Assembly: GCA_003246855.1 (NCBI GenBank)
Contig: QKCP01000160.1
Coordinates: forward strand, 1 to 33,426
Source of the DNA: Ilyobacter polytropus
GTDB lineage: Bacteria; Fusobacteriota; Fusobacteriia; Fusobacteriales; Fusobacteriaceae
Direction of reading: 5' to 3'
DNA length: 33,426 bases
Part shown: positions 7,893 through 16,359 of the stretch, in pieces
How positions within the stretch are numbered: the stretch's first letter is position 1
Layout: each line of letters begins with the position of its first letter
Made by a program: the position numbers and the translations under genes
Notes under the pieces: model-generated
What the model was told of the DNA's origin: nothing
Databases searched by the model: none
The model's input: the letters and a program-made list of their open reading frames with translations, nothing else

Positions 7893-9953
7893 ATGAAAAA
7901 CTATGAGGTGGAGCAGATCAGAAATATAGCTTTTTTAGGCCATAGCGGAAGCGGAAAGACTACACTTGTGGAAGCCCTTTTGTACACGTCTGGAGCAATA
8001 AATAGGATGGGGGCAGTAGAGGACGGCAACACGGTATCTGATTTTGACAAGGAGGAGGTTCACAGGCGTTTTTCCATCGGGACTTCAGTTGTACCACTAG
8101 AATATGAAAAGCATAAATACAATATCCTAGATACCCCGGGGTATTTCGATTTTTCTGGAGAGGTAATTTCAGCGCTTCGGGTATCTGGAGGAGCTGTCAT
8201 TGTGGTGGACGCCAGTTCAGGAGTAGAGGTTGGGACTGAAAGGGCCTGGAAACAGCTTGAGGACAGGAAGTCGCCAAAGATAATATTTATAAATAAGTTG
8301 GATAAAGGGTATGTTCACTATGATAAGCTCTTGGGCGAGTTAAAAGAAAAATTCGGTAAAAAAATTGCTCCGTTTTGCATCCCTATAGGAGAAAAGGAAA
8401 GCTTCAGAGGGTTTGTAAATGTGGTGGACATGAAGGGGAGAGAGTACAACGGCAAGGAGTGTCTAGACTGTGAAATCCCAGAAGGAGTGGATACGGAAAA
8501 TGTGCGTAACATGCTTTTTGAAGCCGTTGCGGAAGGAGACGAAGAGCTCATGGAAAAGTATTTTTCCGGAGAAGAATTTACTGCTGAGGAGATACACAGG
8601 GGTCTCAGGAAGGGCGTTGTATCGGGTGAGGTAGTCCCTGTGATTGTGGGCTCTGCCGTGACTGGAATAGGAGTTCATACTCTCTTCGAAATGCTTTATG
8701 AATATATGCCGACACCGCAGGATATGAACGAAGGGGAAAGAGTGGGGGAAAATCCAGACACTGGAGAAATAGTAGTTAGAAAAGTTGAGGTAGAAGAGCC
8801 TTTTTCAGCGATAGTGTTTAAAACTATATTCGACCCATTTGTAGGTAAAATATCAGTTTTTAAAGTAAATTCAGGTAAACTAACAAAGGACAGCGAGGTT
8901 CTAAACAGCAGTAAAGGCAAAAAAGAAAGGGTATCTAACCTCTTTTTTATAAGGGGTAAAAGCCAACTGGATACAGACGAAGTAAGGGCTGGAGACATAG
9001 GAGCCACGACAAAGCTTCAGTTTACACAAACAGGTGATACTATTTGTGACAGAGAAAACCCGATAGTATATCCTGAACTTGCTTTGCCAAAGCCTTGCTT
9101 GTACCTGGCTGTAGAACCCAAATCAAAAGATGATGAAGAAAAAATAAGTGAATCTTTCCAGAAATTAGGGGAAGAAGATCCTACCTTCATAATAGATAGA
9201 AATTATGAGACTAAACAGCTCCTTGTAGGCGGACAGGGTGAAAAACAGTTGCAGGTAATAACACACAAGCTGGAGAATAACTTCGGTGTAAGTGTTAACT
9301 TGACCAAACCTAAGGTTGCCTATCGTGAGACCATAAAGGGAAGCGTGGAGGTTCAGGGAAAACACAAAAAACAAACCGGAGGATCAGGCCAATACGGCGA
9401 TGTCTATATAAAATTTGAGCCAAGCGTGGAGGAGTTTGAGTTCGTAGAAAAAATACATGGAGGCTCGGTTCCAAAACAGTTTATACCAGCTGTAAAGAAA
9501 GGGCTGTTGGAATCTATGAAAAAAGGTGTACTGGCAGGGTACCCAGTGATGAATGTAAAAGCCACCATCTTTGACGGGTCCTACCATACCGTGGATTCAA
9601 ATGAATTATCATTTAAGCTGGCTGCACAACTTGCATTTAGGAAGGGGATACCGGATGCTAGGCCTGTAATGCTAGAACCAATTGTGAAAGTGGAGATAAT
9701 TATACCTGAAGTATATACCGGTGAGGTCATGGGTGATATGAATAAGCGTCGTGGCAGAATACTCGGCATGGAACCTACTGGTAAAGGAGAGCAGAAGGTA
9801 CTGGCGGAGGTGCCGCAAAGTGAGATGTTCAACTATGTATCAGATCTAAGGTCTATGACACAGGCAAGGGGAAATTTCTCCATGGATTTCGATAGATACG
9901 AGGAGGTGCCCCAACACCTTGCCCAAAGGATAATAGAAGAGGCGAGCGAGTAG
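7893..9953 (+). CDS. Elongation factor G-like translational GTPase (EF-G2 type)
   Basis: A 686-residue ribosome-associated GTPase with the full EF-G domain series: G domain with P-loop GHSGSGKT (16-23), DTPG (80-83) and NKLD (134-137), then domain II, and C-terminal domains including GKHKKQTGGSGQYGDVYIKFEP and the domain-V segment PIVKVEIIIPEVYTGEVMGD. Switch I reads RRFSIGTSV instead of the RGITI of canonical EF-G, which places it in the EF-G-like (EF-G2/FusA2) branch rather than the housekeeping fusA. No rpsL/rpsG/tuf genes surround it, which agrees. The exact role of this branch is uncertain. The ATG follows GGGGGAA. It stands alone, with a long hairpin downstream. Confidence 0.88.
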   Translation: MKNYEVEQIRNIAFLGHSGSGKTTLVEALLYTSGAINRMGAVEDGNTVSDFDKEEVHRRFSIGTSVVPLEYEKHKYNILDTPGYFDFSGEVISALRVSGGAVIVVDASSGVEVGTERAWKQLEDRKSPKIIFINKLDKGYVHYDKLLGELKEKFGKKIAPFCIPIGEKESFRGFVNVVDMKGREYNGKECLDCEIPEGVDTENVRNMLFEAVAEGDEELMEKYFSGEEFTAEEIHRGLRKGVVSGEVVPVIVGSAVTGIGVHTLFEMLYEYMPTPQDMNEGERVGENPDTGEIVVRKVEVEEPFSAIVFKTIFDPFVGKISVFKVNSGKLTKDSEVLNSSKGKKERVSNLFFIRGKSQLDTDEVRAGDIGATTKLQFTQTGDTICDRENPIVYPELALPKPCLYLAVEPKSKDDEEKISESFQKLGEEDPTFIIDRNYETKQLLVGGQGEKQLQVITHKLENNFGVSVNLTKPKVAYRETIKGSVEVQGKHKKQTGGSGQYGDVYIKFEPSVEEFEFVEKIHGGSVPKQFIPAVKKGLLESMKKGVLAGYPVMNVKATIFDGSYHTVDSNELSFKLAAQLAFRKGIPDARPVMLEPIVKVEIIIPEVYTGEVMGDMNKRRGRILGMEPTGKGEQKVLAEVPQSEMFNYVSDLRSMTQARGNFSMDFDRYEEVPQHLAQRIIEEASE

Positions 9954-10045
9954 AGGCGTATAAAAGCTTGTATTGTGTTTTATATTGAGGAAACAAGTTT
10001 TGAAAAGTTACTTATAAATTGATCTAAATTTTAGATATAGAGCTG

Positions 10046-10089
10046 AAATAATTAATAGAAGGATGCTTAGCGCCTTCTATTAATTATTT
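10046..10089. terminator. Long perfect hairpin downstream of EF-G-like gene
   Basis: A perfect 17-bp inverted repeat (10046-10062 with 10073-10089) encloses a 10-nt loop. The outer stem is AT-only and the inner part is GAAGG/CCTTC. No long T-run follows on the plus strand, but the A/T arms supply short U-tracts in either direction. It probably terminates the upstream transcript or protects its 3' end. It lies 51 bp before the phnA-like start. Confidence 0.6.
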
Positions 10090-10140
10090 AAACAGAGTAT
10101 CAAAATAAAATTTAAAATAAAAAAATATAAGGAGGATAAA

Positions 10141-10542
10141 ATGGCTAAAGGTTTTGACAAGGACAGGGAGAGAAAAGGAAAGGTGTCATACTTTGGGAAA
10201 GACCTGACCAGAAGGGCTAAGTCCAGTTGCGAACTTTGTGAAGCATCAAATCAAAAACTGGGAGTTTATGAAGTCCCGCCTGTTGAAGAGGAACCGGTTT
10301 TTGAGCAGTGCTTGTTTATCTGCGAAAACTGTAGGAAAATTTTAGGAAGCATAGAAGATGCTGATGAGAATGAGCTCAGGTTTTTAAACTCCGCGGTGTG
10401 GAGCGAGGTGCCTATAGTAAAAGCTCTTGCAGTTCATATTTTGAAAAAAATAAAAGACAGGTATATTTGGGCCTCTGAGCTTTTAGAAACTGTCTATATC
10501 GACGAAGAGGTTGAGGAACTGCTAAATAAAATAACCTTGTAG
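10141..10542 (+). CDS. PhnA-like zinc-ribbon protein
   Basis: A 133-residue protein with two CxxC pairs (SSCELCEASNQKLGVYEVPP and FICENCRKILG) that form a zinc ribbon, followed by RFLNSAVWSEVPIVKALAVHIL, which matches the WR.LNDSMWSEVPAVQV segment I know from PhnA-domain proteins. PhnA family members were named for association with phosphonate genes, but most have no proven role in phosphonate metabolism, and no phn genes are nearby. The N-terminus (KGFDKDRERKGK) is basic. A strong GGAGGATAAA precedes the ATG. It appears monocistronic. The function should be read as 'PhnA domain, unknown'. Confidence 0.75.
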   Translation: MAKGFDKDRERKGKVSYFGKDLTRRAKSSCELCEASNQKLGVYEVPPVEEEPVFEQCLFICENCRKILGSIEDADENELRFLNSAVWSEVPIVKALAVHILKKIKDRYIWASELLETVYIDEEVEELLNKITL

Positions 10543-10871
10543 TCATGGGTAGTGATAAAGAAAACCTTGCTTGTGTTTACAGTTGCTGTATCTTTTTCAA
10601 GTGAATCGGTATTAAGGAGGCCGTAAATAAGAAATTCCACTCCAATGTACAAAAATATGGGAGGTTCTTTTATCTAATAGGAGAAGACTTCGCCAAATTT
10701 CTTGTGATTGCTATGAAATGGAACTTCGAGAGAAAAGATCAAATGACACAGGATGGGAATTGGCTAAAAATAAAGAAAATATTTTTGGTTTGATAAAATA
10801 TATAAAATCATTAAAAAATAAATTTTTAGAATACTTTTAATGTGAAATTTGAATAAACAACTAAAATATTG
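10543..10871 (+). other. Gene-free stretch with a possible coding remnant
   Basis: A reading frame without a usable start runs from about 10609 to 10790. It encodes a plausible amphipathic stretch (NKKFHSNVQKYGRFFYLIGE, then DFAKFLVIAMKWNFER), preceded by AAGGAGG but with no ATG/GTG/TTG at the right distance. It could be the decayed 5' end of a gene. I do not recognise the family. The rest is AT-rich without visible signals. Confidence 0.3.
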
Positions 10872-10940
10872 AAATTGAAATATGCTTTTTGTTTAACGGT
10901 GAGCTTATCCCTTTAAATAAAAGGCATATTTCAATTTTTT
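10872..10940 (+). terminator. Very long hairpin / intrinsic terminator before sulP
   Basis: A 25-bp stem (10872-10896 pairing with 10913-10937) holds one G.U wobble and a 16-nt loop, and its 3' arm runs into six T at 10935-10940. The outer 14 bp are perfect (AAATTGAAATATGC). It works as an intrinsic terminator on the plus strand, but the stem is much longer than usual, and there is no intact gene just upstream for it to serve. Confidence 0.7.
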
Positions 10941-10960
10941 GCAATACTGTATTTTTCCTA

Positions 10961-10989
10961 TTGACCACTGGTTGTAAAAATGATATGTT
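10961..10989 (+). promoter_or_regulatory. Promoter for the SulP gene
   Basis: TTGACC (10961-10966) and TATGTT (10984-10989) are separated by 17 bp, with a TGA extension directly before the -10. It lies about 37 bp upstream of the SulP start and just after the long terminator hairpin, which is a sensible arrangement. Confidence 0.55.
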
Positions 10990-11025
10990 AAATATAAGTT
11001 AAAATTTCTTAGGAGATGAGTTGTG

Positions 11026-12687
11026 ATGAAAAATGTATTTTTGCCAAAAACTTTTGTTGTTTTGCAGGAGGGTTATACAAAAGAGATTTTTTTTAAGGAT
11101 CTGGTGGCTGGCATAATTGTCGGGATAGTAGCCTTGCCTCTTTCCATAGCGCTTGCAATAGCCTCTGGGGTAAAGCCAGAGCAGGGCCTTTTTACGGCTA
11201 TAGTTGGTGGCTTTTTGATCTCATTTTTTGGTGGAAGCAGAGTACAAATAGGCGGACCAACAGGTGCATTTGTAATTATATTATACGGTATAATGCAAAA
11301 GTTTGGTTACGGAGGACTCGTGGTTGCAAGTATCATGGCAGGTGTCATGCTAATAATTTTTGGATTATTAAAACTGGGAAATGTGATAAAGTACATCCCC
11401 TACCCGGTAACTATCGGTTTTACATCAGGGATAGCACTACTTATTTTTACCTCACAGCTAAAGGATTTTTTTGGCCTAAAAATAGGACAGGTTCCAGCGG
11501 AATTTATTCATAAGATAAAGGTACTACTCCAAAGAATGGATACCGTCAACTGGTACGCCCTGTTGGTTGGGATTTCCACAATCATAATATCAGTATCGTG
11601 GTCAAAAAAGTTTAAAAAAATACCAGGCTCTTTGGTGGCAATAATAATTACAACCACTTTGGTGAAGGGATTACAGCTACCTGTGGATACAATTGGAAGT
11701 AATTTCGGTAACGTACCAAACACGTTTCCCATGCCTAGCCTCCCAGAAATAAATATTGATTTGATGAAAGAAATGTTTTATCCGGCCCTTACAATAGCCT
11801 TACTTGCAGGAATAGAGTCCCTACTTTCTGCCGTAGTTGCCGACGGGATGATAGGAACAAAACACAATTCAAATGCCGAGCTCATAGGACAGGGGATTGC
11901 GAACATATTCAGTCCTATTTTTGGTGGCATCCCGGCTACAGGTGCTATAGCCAGGACGGCTACAAATGTAAAAAATGGCGGGAGAACCCCCTTTGCAGGC
12001 ATGATTCACGCCGCGACTCTGCTTTTGATAATGCTGTTTTTGGGGAAACTTGCAGTAATGATACCTATGGCTACACTGGCAGGTATATTGATTATAGTAT
12101 CTTACAATATGAGTGAAATACAGCACTTCATAAAGATGAGGAAAGCGCCTAAAAGTGATATAGCGGTTTTGCTTATAACCTTTTTTCTAACTGTATTTTC
12201 AGATTTGACTATAGCGATACAGTTTGGTGTTGTGGTATCTGCACTGCTTTTCATGAAGAGGATGACTGAGGTGAGTGAAGGCAGACTACTGTCAAAAGAC
12301 ATGTACGAGTATGACGAGGAATTTGTCAGCAGTGGCATAGAGGAAAAAGATATACCAAAGGAGATAGAGATATTCGAGATAAACGGGCCATTCTTTTTCG
12401 GTGCGGCGTCTGTATTCAAAGATAACCTGATGATTATAGAGACGAATCCAGAGGTGCTTATTCTGAGAATGCGTAGTGTCCCAGCAATAGATGCCACCGG
12501 GTTGGCAGCACTCGAGTGGATATTAGACTCTTCTATAAAAAAAGGTACCAAAATAATAATTTCCGGCATAAATACCCAGCCGTATGCCGCCATAAAAAAA
12601 GCTGGTATAGATAAAAAAATAGGAGAAGGACATATCTGCATGGATATAAATGAAGCCATAAAAAAAGCTAAATTACTGCTGAAATAA
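11026..12687 (+). CDS. SulP-family anion transporter with STAS domain
   Basis: A 553-residue inner-membrane transporter of the SulP/SLC26 family, which moves sulfate, bicarbonate or other anions. The N-terminal 400 residues are highly hydrophobic with about 10-14 membrane spans and show the family segment DLVAGIIVGIVALPLSIALA plus GLFTAIVGGFLISFFGGSRVQI and GPTGAFVIILYG. Roughly residues 440-550 form a cytoplasmic STAS domain (EIFEINGPFFFGAASVFKD, VPAIDATGLAALEWI). The ATG at 11026 is preferred over the overlapping GTG at 11023, with AGGAG upstream. The gene has its own promoter and terminator. Substrate cannot be read from sequence; bicarbonate or sulfate are both plausible. Confidence 0.9.
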   Translation: MKNVFLPKTFVVLQEGYTKEIFFKDLVAGIIVGIVALPLSIALAIASGVKPEQGLFTAIVGGFLISFFGGSRVQIGGPTGAFVIILYGIMQKFGYGGLVVASIMAGVMLIIFGLLKLGNVIKYIPYPVTIGFTSGIALLIFTSQLKDFFGLKIGQVPAEFIHKIKVLLQRMDTVNWYALLVGISTIIISVSWSKKFKKIPGSLVAIIITTTLVKGLQLPVDTIGSNFGNVPNTFPMPSLPEINIDLMKEMFYPALTIALLAGIESLLSAVVADGMIGTKHNSNAELIGQGIANIFSPIFGGIPATGAIARTATNVKNGGRTPFAGMIHAATLLLIMLFLGKLAVMIPMATLAGILIIVSYNMSEIQHFIKMRKAPKSDIAVLLITFFLTVFSDLTIAIQFGVVVSALLFMKRMTEVSEGRLLSKDMYEYDEEFVSSGIEEKDIPKEIEIFEINGPFFFGAASVFKDNLMIIETNPEVLILRMRSVPAIDATGLAALEWILDSSIKKGTKIIISGINTQPYAAIKKAGIDKKIGEGHICMDINEAIKKAKLLLK

Positions 12688-12693
12688 TTGTTT

Positions 12694-12725
12694 AAATAAC
12701 AGCCATTTTCAGGCTGTTATTTTTT
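12694..12725 (+). terminator. Intrinsic terminator after SulP gene
   Basis: An 11-bp stem (AAATAACAGCC at 12694-12704 with GGCTGTTATTT at 12712-12722), a 7-nt loop and a T-run. It ends 38 bp after the stop codon. Confidence 0.9.
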
Positions 12726-12760
12726 ATTTACAAAAGAGATTGTGAAAAGATTTTGAGGTG

Positions 12761-12871
12761 ATGGCAAAATTTAATTTGGAAACCCGTACAGATACAGAAA
12801 GGAATTTAATTAAAATTTTGAAAATATACAATAACTGCTGTTCTGAAAATTTGCCAGCAGATATCAAATAA
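12761..12871 (+). CDS. Possible small ORF, 36 residues
   Basis: An ATG at 12761 is preceded directly by GAGGTG (only about 2 nt spacing) and opens a 36-residue frame beginning MAKFNLETRTDTERNLIKIL. It ends 62 bp before trkA. There is no recognisable domain, signal peptide or terminator, and the ribosome site is too close. It may be a remnant or chance ORF. Confidence 0.2.
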   Translation: MAKFNLETRTDTERNLIKILKIYNNCCSENLPADIK

Positions 12872-12933
12872 AGCATTTAAATATAAATGGAATTTGGCTG
12901 CTTTACTGCTGAAATTGGAAAAGGGGACCTAAC

Positions 12934-14304
12934 ATGGACATTGTGATTGCAGGTGGTGGGGATATAGGGGTTAAAATAGCCCAAAAGCTAATATATGAAG
13001 GGCATAATGTTACTATAATCGAAAAGGACGAAACCCTAATAAGGCTTCTCAAAAGGACCCTAGATGCCATGATAGTACAGGGGGATACTACCAATACAGA
13101 GATTCTTATAAAATCTGGAATAAAAAACTGTGGCCTATTTGTGGCTGTAACAAACGATAAAGAGAACCTTATAGCATGCGCACTTGCTAGGAAATGTGGG
13201 AAACCTGAACTTTCCATAGCGGCTAAGATAGACGACTACAGCCAGTTTTTTGGTACCTATCATGCAGCACCGGAAGACTTTGGCATAAATATGGTTATAA
13301 AGCCTATGGAACTAACCGTGAAGAAAATCATAGAACTAATAATGAATCCAGATATATTTGAGGTTGCAAGCTATGCCAACGATCTTGCCCAGATGGTTGG
13401 GGTAAAGGTTGGGAAAGAGTTTCGCTACTCTTCTATGCCGATAGCCGAAATGGCATTAAAAGACAGTATGTTTACCCGCGTCAGGATAGTAGCCATACAA
13501 CGTGGCGGTGAGATAATAATTCCCAGCGGAAGCAATAAAATCTACCCGAATGATAAGCTTTATTTTGTCGGCAAAACAGAACTTGTAAAAAAATTAGTAA
13601 GAAATCACTTTTCTTTGGGTATAAAGCAGCTGGACAATATAATAATAATAGGGGGCAGTAAACAGGCAGTGGAGCTGTCTAGGATGTTGGAAAAACTTAA
13701 GAAGACTGTGACTATCATAGAAGAGGATAGGTCGAGATGCGAGGACATCAGCGCATATCTTGAAAATGTTCTGGTGATAAACGGTTCAGCTACAGACAGC
13801 TTTCTCATGGAGGATCTGAGGATAGACAGGTCCTGTGTGGTAAATATCAGCGATGACGACGAGTATAATATTTTAGGTGCCTTTACCTCAAAAAAATATG
13901 GAGCTTCAAAAACGATATGCATGATAAAAAACAGCTCCACTGTAAATGTTATGAACAACTTAGCTTCTATAGATGCCGTATTTTCGCCACATGCACTCAC
14001 TGTCGGAGAGACTCTGAAGCTTACAAGAAAAGATGACCTCTTTTCCGAGTCCCCCTTTACTGAAATAGAAGCCTCCACAATAGGAATAAACATAACAGAG
14101 AAACTCCCTATACTAGACATACCATTGAAAGACATAAAACTGCCACCAAAAACTATAATAGGAGTTATAGTAAGGGGAAACTCCGTGATAATCCCAACAG
14201 GAGATGATGTCATAAAGTTAGGCGACAGGCTTGTTGTATTCCTTCTCCCACAGAGTATCTACGAGATGGAGAGGAGATTTACAAAAAGGCTTGGTGGTCG
14301 CTGA
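12934..14304 (+). CDS. trkA: Trk potassium uptake regulatory subunit TrkA
   Basis: A cytoplasmic NAD/ATP-binding gating subunit of the Trk K+ uptake system, 456 residues. It has the duplicated RCK (TrkA_N-TrkA_C) architecture: a first Rossmann domain starting MDIVIAGGGDIGVKIA (glycine motif at residues 7-12) with the acidic end of strand 2 at IIEKDE, a first TrkA_C domain, a second Rossmann domain from about residue 232 (NIIIIGGSKQAVELSR, IIEEDR) and a second TrkA_C domain at the end. That is the full length expected. The stop overlaps the trkH start by one base, so the two are co-translated. A GGGGACC site precedes the ATG. Confidence 0.93.
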   Translation: MDIVIAGGGDIGVKIAQKLIYEGHNVTIIEKDETLIRLLKRTLDAMIVQGDTTNTEILIKSGIKNCGLFVAVTNDKENLIACALARKCGKPELSIAAKIDDYSQFFGTYHAAPEDFGINMVIKPMELTVKKIIELIMNPDIFEVASYANDLAQMVGVKVGKEFRYSSMPIAEMALKDSMFTRVRIVAIQRGGEIIIPSGSNKIYPNDKLYFVGKTELVKKLVRNHFSLGIKQLDNIIIIGGSKQAVELSRMLEKLKKTVTIIEEDRSRCEDISAYLENVLVINGSATDSFLMEDLRIDRSCVVNISDDDEYNILGAFTSKKYGASKTICMIKNSSTVNVMNNLASIDAVFSPHALTVGETLKLTRKDDLFSESPFTEIEASTIGINITEKLPILDIPLKDIKLPPKTIIGVIVRGNSVIIPTGDDVIKLGDRLVVFLLPQSIYEMERRFTKRLGGR

Positions 14305-15761
14305 TGAACTGGAAACTGATATTTAAAATACAGGGATTTTTATTGGTTGTTTTGGCTTTTACCATGATTTTTCCGCTTAGTTTTGCTATATACTACAAAG
14401 GTCCAGATATAAATGCCATACTGGTATCAATGCTGACTACCCTGGCATTCGGAATCTCGTTTATCTTTGCTTTTAAGTCGGAAAAAAGAATAAAAGCCCG
14501 GGAAGGGTTTGTTATAGTATCCCTGGGGTGGATATTCTCATCTTTATTTGGGGCGCTACCTTTTTATCTCAGCGATTCACTTGAGTTTTTTGTAGACTGC
14601 GTTTTTGAGGCTACCTCTGGTTTTACCACCACAGGCGCTACAACAATAATAGATATTGAGATTATCCCTAAAGGGGTACTGTTTTGGAGGAGTATGACTC
14701 ACTGGCTTGGTGGGATGGGTATAGTGCTTTTAACCATCGCTGTCCTCCCAATGTTGGGGATATATCCAGGGCAGCTATACAACGCCGAGGTGCCAGGACC
14801 GATAAAAGACAGACTTAAACCAAAAATAAAAGATACCGCCAAAATACTTTGGCTTATCTATTCCGGCATGACAGCTATTGAGACTGCCCTTCTAATGATT
14901 GGTGGCATGAACTTATACGATTCCCTGTGCCATACCTTTGGAACATTGGCAACAGGGGGATTTTCTACTCTAAATGCATCCGTTGCCGGGTTTAACAGCG
15001 CCTATATTGAAATCGTCATAATTGTATTCATGTACCTTGCAGGAATAAATTTCACACTGCACTTTTACCTAATAAACGGTAAGATGAGGAGCTTTTTTAA
15101 AGATAATGAGTGGAAGTTCTACACTACCATTTTGGGTATTGCGACACTCTTAGTATCGCTTAATATATATTTTTCTGATATAGCCCAATATAATAGCAGC
15201 TATTTAAAATCCTTGAGGGATGCCGCATTTCAGGTGGTGTCCATAACAACCACCACCGGATTTTCTACAGCTAATTTCGACTTGTGGCCTTCATTTTCTA
15301 TACTGCTTTTGGTGGCGCTGATGTTCTTCGGTGGATCTGCAGGCTCTACTGGCGGCGGGATAAAGCAGATACGTATACTGATAATGTTTAAGCATTTAGT
15401 TCATGAAGTGAAGACCCTGGCTCACCCAAGAGCGGTTTTTTCTTTGAAAATAGGCGATAATATCATAAATGACCGTCTGGTTAGAAATGTCATGGCATTT
15501 TTTGTTTTGTTTATTTTCTTTTTTGTTGGGATTACCCTGTTTTTAGCATTTATGGGTTATGATATTATTACCAGTTTTTCAGCCGCAATTGCCTCACTAG
15601 GTAATATTGGGCCTGGTTTGGCTAGAGTAGGGGCAATTGAAAATTATAGTTTTTTTGACACCTACAGTAAGATAGTGTTGATATTTGCTATGTTTCTTGG
15701 AAGACTGGAGATATTTTCAGTACTGATCCTACTATACTCTGTAACCGCTAGAAAAAGATAG
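14304..15761 (+). CDS. trkH: Trk potassium uptake membrane subunit TrkH
   Basis: The K+-translocating membrane subunit of the Trk system, 485 residues with about 10-12 hydrophobic segments. It carries the repeated pore-loop motifs of the Trk/Ktr superfamily: ATSGFTTTGATTI, FGTLATGGFSTLNAS, ITTTTGFSTANFDLW and ASLGNIGPGLARVG, plus the FGGSAGSTGGGIKQIRI segment. It begins in the overlap with trkA and forms a two-gene operon. In marine anaerobes such systems couple K+ uptake to H+ or Na+; the coupling ion is not readable here. Confidence 0.94.
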   Translation: MNWKLIFKIQGFLLVVLAFTMIFPLSFAIYYKGPDINAILVSMLTTLAFGISFIFAFKSEKRIKAREGFVIVSLGWIFSSLFGALPFYLSDSLEFFVDCVFEATSGFTTTGATTIIDIEIIPKGVLFWRSMTHWLGGMGIVLLTIAVLPMLGIYPGQLYNAEVPGPIKDRLKPKIKDTAKILWLIYSGMTAIETALLMIGGMNLYDSLCHTFGTLATGGFSTLNASVAGFNSAYIEIVIIVFMYLAGINFTLHFYLINGKMRSFFKDNEWKFYTTILGIATLLVSLNIYFSDIAQYNSSYLKSLRDAAFQVVSITTTTGFSTANFDLWPSFSILLLVALMFFGGSAGSTGGGIKQIRILIMFKHLVHEVKTLAHPRAVFSLKIGDNIINDRLVRNVMAFFVLFIFFFVGITLFLAFMGYDIITSFSAAIASLGNIGPGLARVGAIENYSFFDTYSKIVLIFAMFLGRLEIFSVLILLYSVTARKR

Positions 15762-16003
15762 GTTTCTCGTCTGAATTAAGCAAAAGTGGTTGCAAAACGG
15801 CCTTACGAAAAACTAAATTATAGGAGATTACAGCTATAAAAGCCGTAGATGTTGACGCTTTCCAGTTGGTTAGGTCAAAAAACTTTGACTTTCATCTGTG
15901 GCCAAAAGATGGCAAATATCTAAAAAATCACATTTAAATGTATAAACCTAAAATATTTTATACAACTCTGAAGTTTTTTGTCCTGAAAAACAGGAGAAAA
16001 AGT
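15762..16003. other. Gap downstream of trkH, possible decayed fragment
   Basis: No intact gene. A plus-strand frame at about 15826-15939 (including VDVDAFQLVRSKNF and DFHLWPKDGKYLKNHI) lacks a start and is followed by TAA; it may be a gene remnant. A short inverted repeat TCCTG/CAGGA (15981-15995) sits just past the end of the minus-strand small peptide gene but lacks a clear U-tract. Confidence 0.3.
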
Positions 16004-16153
16004 CTATCTGTTACCGTAATCACCAAAGAGTTGAATCATTGTAGGTCTTGACAATCTACTGTTCTCACTGACAAGCATAGCCTCGTCACTTGCTTCACTT
16101 GCAAAAGCAGCCACTCCCATTAACAACAATCCCATAACTATTAATTTTTTCAT
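16004..16153 (-). CDS. Small exported peptide, 49 residues, unrecognised
   Basis: A short minus-strand gene between trkH and hflX. The ATG (complement of 16151-16153) follows AAGGAGG with 9 nt spacing, and the frame ends at TAG. The N-terminus MKKLIVMGLLLMGVAAFA is a classic signal peptide (two Lys, hydrophobic core, AFA before a Ser), predicting cleavage after residue 18. The mature product would be about 31 residues, begins SEASDEAM and ends MIQLFGDYGNR; it contains no cysteine. A well-formed promoter lies upstream (listed separately). I do not recognise the family; a periplasmic or secreted peptide, or a signalling peptide, is possible. Strong ribosome site, promoter and signal peptide together make it a likely real gene. 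Confidence 0.75.
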   Translation of the reverse strand: MKKLIVMGLLLMGVAAFASEASDEAMLVSENSRLSRPTMIQLFGDYGNR

Positions 16154-16199
16154 TTAAATTACCTCCTTAATTTTTTTAAGTTTTTATTTGTTCTTCTTG

Positions 16200-16228
16200 A
16201 TATTAAGTTTATAATGGTTGTGTGGCAA
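16200..16228 (-). promoter_or_regulatory. Promoter of the small exported peptide gene
   Basis: On the minus strand TTGCCA (16228-16223) and TAATAT (16205-16200) are separated by exactly 17 bp. The predicted start point is about 40 bp upstream of the ATG. This supports the 49-residue gene as an independent unit, divergent from hflX. Confidence 0.55.
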
Positions 16229-16326
16229 TTCAGTGTCATAGAAATGTTATTTTTATAAAATTTTGGAATAATTTATGCCACATATATTTTTTATTAAATT
16301 TACATGGATTATCAGGAAAAAAAATA

Positions 16327-16335
16327 TGGTATAAT
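16327..16335 (+). promoter_or_regulatory. Extended -10 promoter for hflX
   Basis: TGGTATAAT is a perfect extended -10 (TGn plus TATAAT). The -35 region (around 16307-16312) is poor, as is common with extended -10 promoters. Transcription would begin near 16342, leaving a leader of under 30 nt before hflX. A second TATAAT at 16345-16350 is also present. Confidence 0.55.
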
Positions 16336-16359
16336 TAAAAAAGCTATAATACTAATGAG

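Noticed and set aside
15981-15995. TCCTG/CAGGA as a terminator for the small peptide gene
   Set aside because: The stem is only 5 bp and no U-tract follows on the minus strand.
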